The notes beneath the pieces are model-generated. The model was not told the DNA's origin, ran no database searches, and saw only the letters and a list, made by a program, of their open reading frames with translations. A program made the position numbers and the translations under genes. Positions 12,857 through 16,953 of a DNA stretch of 16,953 nucleotides are shown here, one piece after another. Position 1 is the first letter of the stretch, and each line of letters begins with the position of its first letter. The stretch is from CAVXAE01 sp044225565 (lineage in GTDB: Bacteria; Pseudomonadota; Gammaproteobacteria; Steroidobacterales; Steroidobacteraceae), in the NCBI GenBank assembly GCA_044225565.1, contig JBGAIL010000103.1, forward strand, positions 1 to 16,953. Direction: 5' to 3'.

Positions 12857-14807
12857 AGTGCGTTGGTCGATCGCGGTTCTGGCACTGACGCAGTGCTGGA
12901 TGGGCGGCCCGGCCTTCGCGGTGGATCACCCGCTGGCCTCGCTGACCGAAGCGGAGATCGGCTCCGTTGCCGCCATCCTGCGCAAGGAGAGGCGTGCCGA
13001 TGCCTCTTCCGTGTTCAACTCCATCAGCCTGCTGTCGCCGGACAAGGCGCTGCTCGCAGGCTGGTCGGCCGGCAAGCCGTTTCCGCGCCGTGCGGTCGCG
13101 ATCGTCGATCGCGCGGGCGTCCACTATCGCGCCGAGGTCGACCTGATCGCCGGGCGACTGGTTTCCTGGCAAGCGGCGGGTGGCCAGGGGATGGTGACCG
13201 AGGCGGAGATGGACCTGGCGAGCGCCATCGCGATGAAGGATGCGCGGGTGCTGAAGGCGCTCGAGCGCCGCGGCCTGACCGATCTCGAGCTGGTGCGCTG
13301 CGTGTCGCTGCTGGCCTGGACTTCCGGCAGGGCGGGCGAGGAGAAGCAGCGCAACTTCAAGACGACCTGCACCGCGAAGAAATCCGGATCGTCGTTGTAC
13401 GTGCCGGTCGAAGGCATCGTGGCGACCGTCGATCTGCGCAGCCGCAAGGTGATCGAGTTCGTCGACACCGGCGTCGTGGCGCTCGAGGCCGATCCCTGGG
13501 GCCACGAGCAGGAAGAGATCGAGGCGCGCTTCGGCAAGCGCGGCGCCGAGGCGCATCCCACGACGATGACGCAGGCGGGCGGCCCGGGCTATGTGCTCGG
13601 CGGCGGCCATCTGCAGTGGGACATCTGGCGCCTCAATATCTCGTCGGACGACCGGCCCGGCGTGATGCTGAACAGCATCGAGGTCCGGGACGGCGACACC
13701 TGGCGCCGGCTCATCTACGAGATGTATCTCTCCGAGGTCTTCGTGCCGTATTCCGACCCGTCCGAGGGCTGGTACTGGCGCACCTACATGGACACGGGCG
13801 AATACGGGTTCGGCGCTTCGATGACCACTCTGTCTCCCGGCATCGATTGCCCGCCACACGCCGCTTTCATGGACGCCATCGGCGTGGGCCCGGACGGCGC
13901 TCCCGTCGTCCGCAAGGGCGCGATCTGCGTGTTCGAGCGCACCGTCGGAGACCCGGCCTGGCGGCGCCTCGCCGAGGGGCGTGCGGCGACCGATCTCGTC
14001 ATCCGTCACGCCTCGGCGGTGGGCAACTACGACTACATGGTGGACTACGTGTTCCGCCAGGATGGCTCGATCGACGTGAGGATCGGCGCCGTCGGCATCG
14101 ATGCGGTCAAGGGCGTGGCCGCCACGGACATGGGCTCGCCCACGGCGCAGGCGGACACGCGGTACGGCACGCTGATCCGGCCCAACATCGTGGCGCCGAA
14201 TCATTCGCACTTCTTCAACTTCCGGATCGATTTCGACATCGACGGCGAGCGCAACTCGTTCATGAAGATGAAGCTCGTCCCGACCCGTATCGACTCGGGC
14301 GTCCCGAGAAGGTCGTACTGGACGGTCGATCACGACGTGCCGGCGCAGGAGATGGATGCGGTGACCCGGTTGAACCTGGCCTCGCCGTCGATGCTCGGCG
14401 TGTTCAATCCGAACGTCAGCAATTCCCTCAAGCAGCATCCGGCCTACATGCTGATGCCCGGTGGCAGCGCCGCATACCCGTTGCTGGACGAGAGCGACAG
14501 CGCGGTCAAGCGCAATGCGTACGTCGAGAATCAGTTCTGGGTCACCGCGTACGATCCGGCGCAGCGCTATGCGGGCGGGGCTTACTCGATCCAGAGCAGC
14601 GGCGAGGACACGCTGAAGAACTGGGTGAAGGCGAACCGGTCGATCCGGGACAAGGACATCGTGACCTGGTACACGGTCGGGTTCCACCACGTGCCGCGCT
14701 CCGAAGACTGGCCGGTGATGCCCGCGCACTGGACGGGGTTCACGCTGATGCCGCACAACTTCTTCGACAGGAACCCTGCGATGACCGTGTCGCCGGCCGC
14801 CCGGTGA
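12843..14807 (+). CDS. Copper amine oxidase (topaquinone-containing), periplasmic
   Basis: Oxidises a primary amine to the aldehyde with release of ammonia and hydrogen peroxide. The 654-residue protein starts with a signal peptide ending about residue 26 (GGPAFA). The catalytic set is complete: base Asp317 in YMDTGEYG, topaquinone precursor Tyr396 in the motif N-Y-D-Y (395-398), and copper ligands His454 and His456 in HSHFFNFRIDFDIDG plus His616 in FHHVPRSEDWPVMP. The C-terminal FFDRNPAM is also typical. ATG 12843 lies inside the hydrolase gene (14-bp overlap) and follows GGGGAGA, suggesting translational coupling. Length is normal for the family. With hpa genes on both sides, an aromatic amine such as tyramine, phenethylamine or dopamine is a fair guess: these give arylacetaldehydes, then arylacetates, then homoprotocatechuate. 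Substrate choice cannot be read from sequence. Confidence 0.93.
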   Translation: MNRNRVRWSIAVLALTQCWMGGPAFAVDHPLASLTEAEIGSVAAILRKERRADASSVFNSISLLSPDKALLAGWSAGKPFPRRAVAIVDRAGVHYRAEVDLIAGRLVSWQAAGGQGMVTEAEMDLASAIAMKDARVLKALERRGLTDLELVRCVSLLAWTSGRAGEEKQRNFKTTCTAKKSGSSLYVPVEGIVATVDLRSRKVIEFVDTGVVALEADPWGHEQEEIEARFGKRGAEAHPTTMTQAGGPGYVLGGGHLQWDIWRLNISSDDRPGVMLNSIEVRDGDTWRRLIYEMYLSEVFVPYSDPSEGWYWRTYMDTGEYGFGASMTTLSPGIDCPPHAAFMDAIGVGPDGAPVVRKGAICVFERTVGDPAWRRLAEGRAATDLVIRHASAVGNYDYMVDYVFRQDGSIDVRIGAVGIDAVKGVAATDMGSPTAQADTRYGTLIRPNIVAPNHSHFFNFRIDFDIDGERNSFMKMKLVPTRIDSGVPRRSYWTVDHDVPAQEMDAVTRLNLASPSMLGVFNPNVSNSLKQHPAYMLMPGGSAAYPLLDESDSAVKRNAYVENQFWVTAYDPAQRYAGGAYSIQSSGEDTLKNWVKANRSIRDKDIVTWYTVGFHHVPRSEDWPVMPAHWTGFTLMPHNFFDRNPAMTVSPAAR

Positions 14808-14811
14808 GGGA

Positions 14812-15303
14812 GTGAGCCGGACAGGCGAACCGGCGGCGCAGCGAACGCCCGAAGAGGTGCTGGCGGCGCTGGGAATCGATATCAGCGACTACGGCGCACC
14901 GGTGGCCAACTACGTGTCGGCCGTGCGGACCGGCAACCTGCTGTTCCTGGCGGGGCACGGTCCTCGCAGGCGTGACGGCAAGATGATCGTCGGTCGTGTC
15001 GGAGACGAGTTGACCGTCGAGGAAGCCTATGAAGCCTCGAGGGTCACGGCCATCCGGATGATCATCACCCTGAAGTCCCACCTCGGCGATCTGTCGAGGC
15101 TGCGCCGCATCGTCGAGGTGACCGGCATGGTCTGGGCCGTGCCGGATTTCGAGCATCACCCGAAAGTGATCGACGGGGCCTCGGATCTGCTCGTCGAAGT
15201 ATTCGGCGAGCGTGGGCGGCACGCCCGCGCGGCCATCGGCATGGGCTCGCTGCCGTTCCGGACACCCGTCGAGTTCAAACTGATCGCCGAAGTTGATCCC
15301 TGA
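14812..15303 (+). CDS. RidA (YjgF/YER057c/UK114) family protein
   Basis: RidA proteins hydrolyse reactive enamines and imines to oxo acids plus ammonia. The 163-residue protein has the subgroup pattern APVANYVSAVRTGNLLFLAGHGP (29-51) and the C-terminal HARAAIGMGSLPFRTPVEFKLIAEV, where Arg139 matches the carboxylate-binding arginine of RidA. No signal peptide, so cytoplasmic. GTG 14812 starts 4 nt after the amine-oxidase stop, suggesting coupling; the ribosome binding region (GGTGAGG) is unusually close to it. The longer N-terminus compared with E. coli RidA (about 128 residues) is normal for this subgroup. As the oxidase acts in the periplasm, RidA more likely serves imines made in the cytoplasm, for instance by the cyclodeaminase- and opine-dehydrogenase-like enzymes (inference). 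Confidence 0.88.
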   Translation: MSRTGEPAAQRTPEEVLAALGIDISDYGAPVANYVSAVRTGNLLFLAGHGPRRRDGKMIVGRVGDELTVEEAYEASRVTAIRMIITLKSHLGDLSRLRRIVEVTGMVWAVPDFEHHPKVIDGASDLLVEVFGERGRHARAAIGMGSLPFRTPVEFKLIAEVDP

Positions 15304-15327
15304 GCGGGCGCCGGCTCGAGGGCAGGA

Positions 15328-16140
15328 TCAGTACACGGTGCCGCCCGCCGGGCCGGCTGCGAGACCGTCCTTGAACGTTCGCGCGAGCTTGCGCGCGGCT
15401 TGGGCGAGCAGCGTCGTGTCGACGCCCACGGCCACGAACAGCGCTCCCATCTCGAGATATTTGCGAGCCAGCAGAGGGTCTGCGCTGAGGATTCCTGCCG
15501 CCTTGCCCGCGCGCCGTACACAGGCGATACCCTCCGTGATGGCTCGCTGGACCGCCTCGTTCCCCGGCTCACCCAGGTGACCCATCGACGCCGACAGATC
15601 GGCGGGGCCGAAGAAGACGCCATCGACGCCTTCCACTGCAGCGATCGCTTCGAGATTCTCGAGGGCCCGCACGGACTCGATCTGCACCAGCACGCACATC
15701 TCCCGATCGGCTTTCTGGAGATAGCCTTCGATTTGATTCCAGCGCGAGGCTCGCGCGAGCGCGCTGCCGACGCCGCGGATACCTCGAGGCGGGTAGCGCG
15801 TGGCCGCGACCACCTGCGCGGCCTGCCCGGGCGTCTCGATCATCGGCACGAGCAGGGTCTGCACGCCGATGTCGAGGTATTGCTTGATGAGGGCCGTGTC
15901 CGCCTGAACCGGGCGCACGATGGGGTGCACGGGGTAGGGCGCGATGGCCTGCAATTGGGCGAGCACCTGTCGCAGATCGTTGGGCGCGTGCTCGCCGTCG
16001 ATCGCCAGCCAGTCGAAGCCGGTGCCGGCGAGCAGCTCGGCGACGTAAGGGTCGGCCATGCCGAGCCACAGCCCGATCTGCGGGCGGCCTTCCTTCAGTG
16101 TGCGCTTGAACGGATTGTCCGGAAACTGATCTGCCTGCAT
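15328..16140 (-). CDS. hpaI: 4-hydroxy-2-oxoheptane-1,7-dioate aldolase (HpaI)
   Basis: Class II pyruvate aldolase that makes the last cut of the homoprotocatechuate pathway, giving pyruvate and succinate semialdehyde in the cytoplasm. Similarity to E. coli HpaI is very high by eye: LQAIAPYP, TLLVPM, GIRGVGSALARASRWN, MCVLVQIE, VEGVDGVFFGPADLSA and ALFVAVGVDTTLLA. Catalytic His51, Arg76 and metal ligands Glu155 and Asp181 are each exactly 6 residues beyond the E. coli positions (45, 70, 149, 175). ATG 16140 is used (270 residues); GTG 16149, directly after the hpaH stop, would add three residues. Co-transcribed with hpaH. Other HpcH/HpaI aldolases such as GarL are less similar in these segments. 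Confidence 0.93.
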   Translation of the reverse strand: MQADQFPDNPFKRTLKEGRPQIGLWLGMADPYVAELLAGTGFDWLAIDGEHAPNDLRQVLAQLQAIAPYPVHPIVRPVQADTALIKQYLDIGVQTLLVPMIETPGQAAQVVAATRYPPRGIRGVGSALARASRWNQIEGYLQKADREMCVLVQIESVRALENLEAIAAVEGVDGVFFGPADLSASMGHLGEPGNEAVQRAITEGIACVRRAGKAAGILSADPLLARKYLEMGALFVAVGVDTTLLAQAARKLARTFKDGLAAGPAGGTVY

Positions 16141-16149
16141 GGGTGTCAC

Positions 16150-16953
16150 TCACACGAAGCGGAACGAGATGCTGCCCAGCCGCCCGTAGTCTGCATGGAA
16201 GCTGTCCCCGCGGGCGGCGGCGGTCGGTCGGGTGAATGAGCCCGCGAGCACGATGTCACCGGCGTCGAGCTGCTCATCGTAGGGGGCGATCTTGTTGGCC
16301 AGCCACGCCACGCCCGTTGCGGGATGGTTCAGCACCGCGGCGGCGAGGCCCGTCTCCTCGATCACCGCGTTCTTGTGCAGCAGCGCCCCGCACCAGCGCA
16401 GGTCGACGTCCATCGGGCGCACCGCGCGTCCACCGAGGACGATGCCCGCGTTCGCCGCGAAGTCGGAGATGGTGTCGAACACCTTGCGCATGGCCCGGGT
16501 CTCGCGGTCGAACTGCTCGATGCGCGAATCGATGATCTCGATCGCCGGCGTGACGTACTCGGTGGCATCCAGGACCTGGAACAGCGTGACGCCGGGACCC
16601 TTCAGCGGTTTGCCGAGCACGAAAGCCAGCTCCACCTCGACGCGCGGCGCGATGAAGCGGTCCAGGGGGATATCGCCACCGGTCTCGAAGAACATGTCAT
16701 CCATCAGCGGCGCGTAGTCGGGCTCGGTGATCTGGCTGGCCATCTGCATCGCGCGCGACGTGAGGCCGATCTTGCGGCCCCTGATCGTGCGGCCGTCGGC
16801 CAGCTCGAGCCGGACCCATTCGCGCTGGATCGCGTAGCCATCCTCGATCGTCATGCCGGGATACTGCTTCGAGAAGTGGCGCAGCTGCGTGCGGCTCTTG
16901 CGCGCGTCGTAGAGCTGTCGCGCGAGGTGGCTCACCGTGGCGTGATCGAGCAC
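16150..16953 (-). CDS. hpaH: 2-oxo-hept-3-ene-1,7-dioate hydratase (HpaH), reaching the window edge
   Basis: Adds water to 2-oxo-hept-3-ene-1,7-dioate, giving the substrate of HpaI. The 267 residues align along their whole length with E. coli HpaH, also 267 residues: ITIEDGYAIQREWVRL-like, KIGLTSRAMQ (61-70), EPDYAPLMDDMFF, RKVFDTISD, NHPATGVAWLANK, and the terminal GSISFRFV. Metal ligands Glu106, Glu108 and Glu139 are in place. The frame opens with GTG at the last three bases of the window, which fits the family length, but a start slightly further out cannot be excluded. Its stop abuts the hpaI start region, so the two form one operon entering from the right. Confidence 0.93.
   Translation of the reverse strand: MLDHATVSHLARQLYDARKSRTQLRHFSKQYPGMTIEDGYAIQREWVRLELADGRTIRGRKIGLTSRAMQMASQITEPDYAPLMDDMFFETGGDIPLDRFIAPRVEVELAFVLGKPLKGPGVTLFQVLDATEYVTPAIEIIDSRIEQFDRETRAMRKVFDTISDFAANAGIVLGGRAVRPMDVDLRWCGALLHKNAVIEETGLAAAVLNHPATGVAWLANKIAPYDEQLDAGDIVLAGSFTRPTAAARGDSFHADYGRLGSISFRFV

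Noticed and set aside
12741..14756. A 671-codon minus-strand frame opposite the copper amine oxidase
   Set aside because: Shadow frame rich in Arg, His and Ala; the plus strand holds all amine-oxidase catalytic motifs.
15304..15327. Terminator between the converging RidA and hpaI genes
   Set aside because: The 24-bp gap has only an imperfect GC palindrome with mismatches and no T run.
1..16953. CRISPR arrays, tRNA/rRNA genes, transposases, integrases or attachment sites
   Set aside because: None was recognised on either strand; gene packing leaves no room for an array, and the only repeated non-coding sequence is the three-copy operator.

Overview
The window is high-GC DNA with tightly packed genes, many GTG/TTG starts, a TonB-dependent receptor and a spinster-type MFS carrier. 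This suits a Gram-negative proteobacterium, perhaps a Steroidobacter/Nevskiales-like gammaproteobacterium or a sphingomonad; the sequence alone does not settle which. It is a catabolic locus. No RNA gene, CRISPR array, insertion sequence or phage gene was seen, and no stretch over 300 bases lacks a gene.

Layout. Left edge (+): the end of hpaE (homoprotocatechuate-pathway aldehyde dehydrogenase), then an opine-dehydrogenase-family gene. Next is a divergent pair: a DszB-like sulfinate desulfinase (-) whose 3' end overlaps the opine gene, and an MFS transporter (+). A LuxR-type regulator (+) faces a two-gene leftward operon of an MmgE/PrpD protein and an ornithine-cyclodeaminase/mu-crystallin-family enzyme. 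Divergent from that operon is a small cupin resembling thiol dioxygenases. A rightward operon follows: TonB receptor, lipoprotein amidohydrolase, periplasmic copper amine oxidase and RidA-like protein. The right edge (-) holds hpaI and hpaH, which run out of the window.

Main new observation. An 18-bp palindrome, GTCAC-N8-GTGAC, occurs three times. All three copies are intergenic: between desulfinase and MFS, between the cyclodeaminase-like operon and the cupin, and before the TonB receptor. In each case a -10-like hexamer (TAGATT, TAGACT, TAGTAT) starts 21-22 nt after the palindrome, which places it near -42, the classical position for a LuxR-type activator. The two sites between divergent genes also have a -10-like hexamer 22-23 nt away on the other strand; the third site, with no divergent gene, does not. 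This ties at least nine genes into one regulon, plausibly run by the LuxR-type protein encoded in its middle.

Working model (inference). The receptor imports a substrate. The lipoprotein hydrolase and copper amine oxidase process it in the periplasm to an aldehyde or acid, which the MFS may carry inward. In the cytoplasm, C-N chemistry (opine-type dehydrogenase, cyclodeaminase-type enzyme, RidA) and possibly C-S chemistry (thiol-dioxygenase-like cupin followed by desulfinase) trim the side chain. The aromatic core drains through the homoprotocatechuate meta-cleavage route (HpaE, HpaH, HpaI). The substrate is unknown; a modified tyramine- or dopamine-like amine, perhaps carrying sulfur, would fit.
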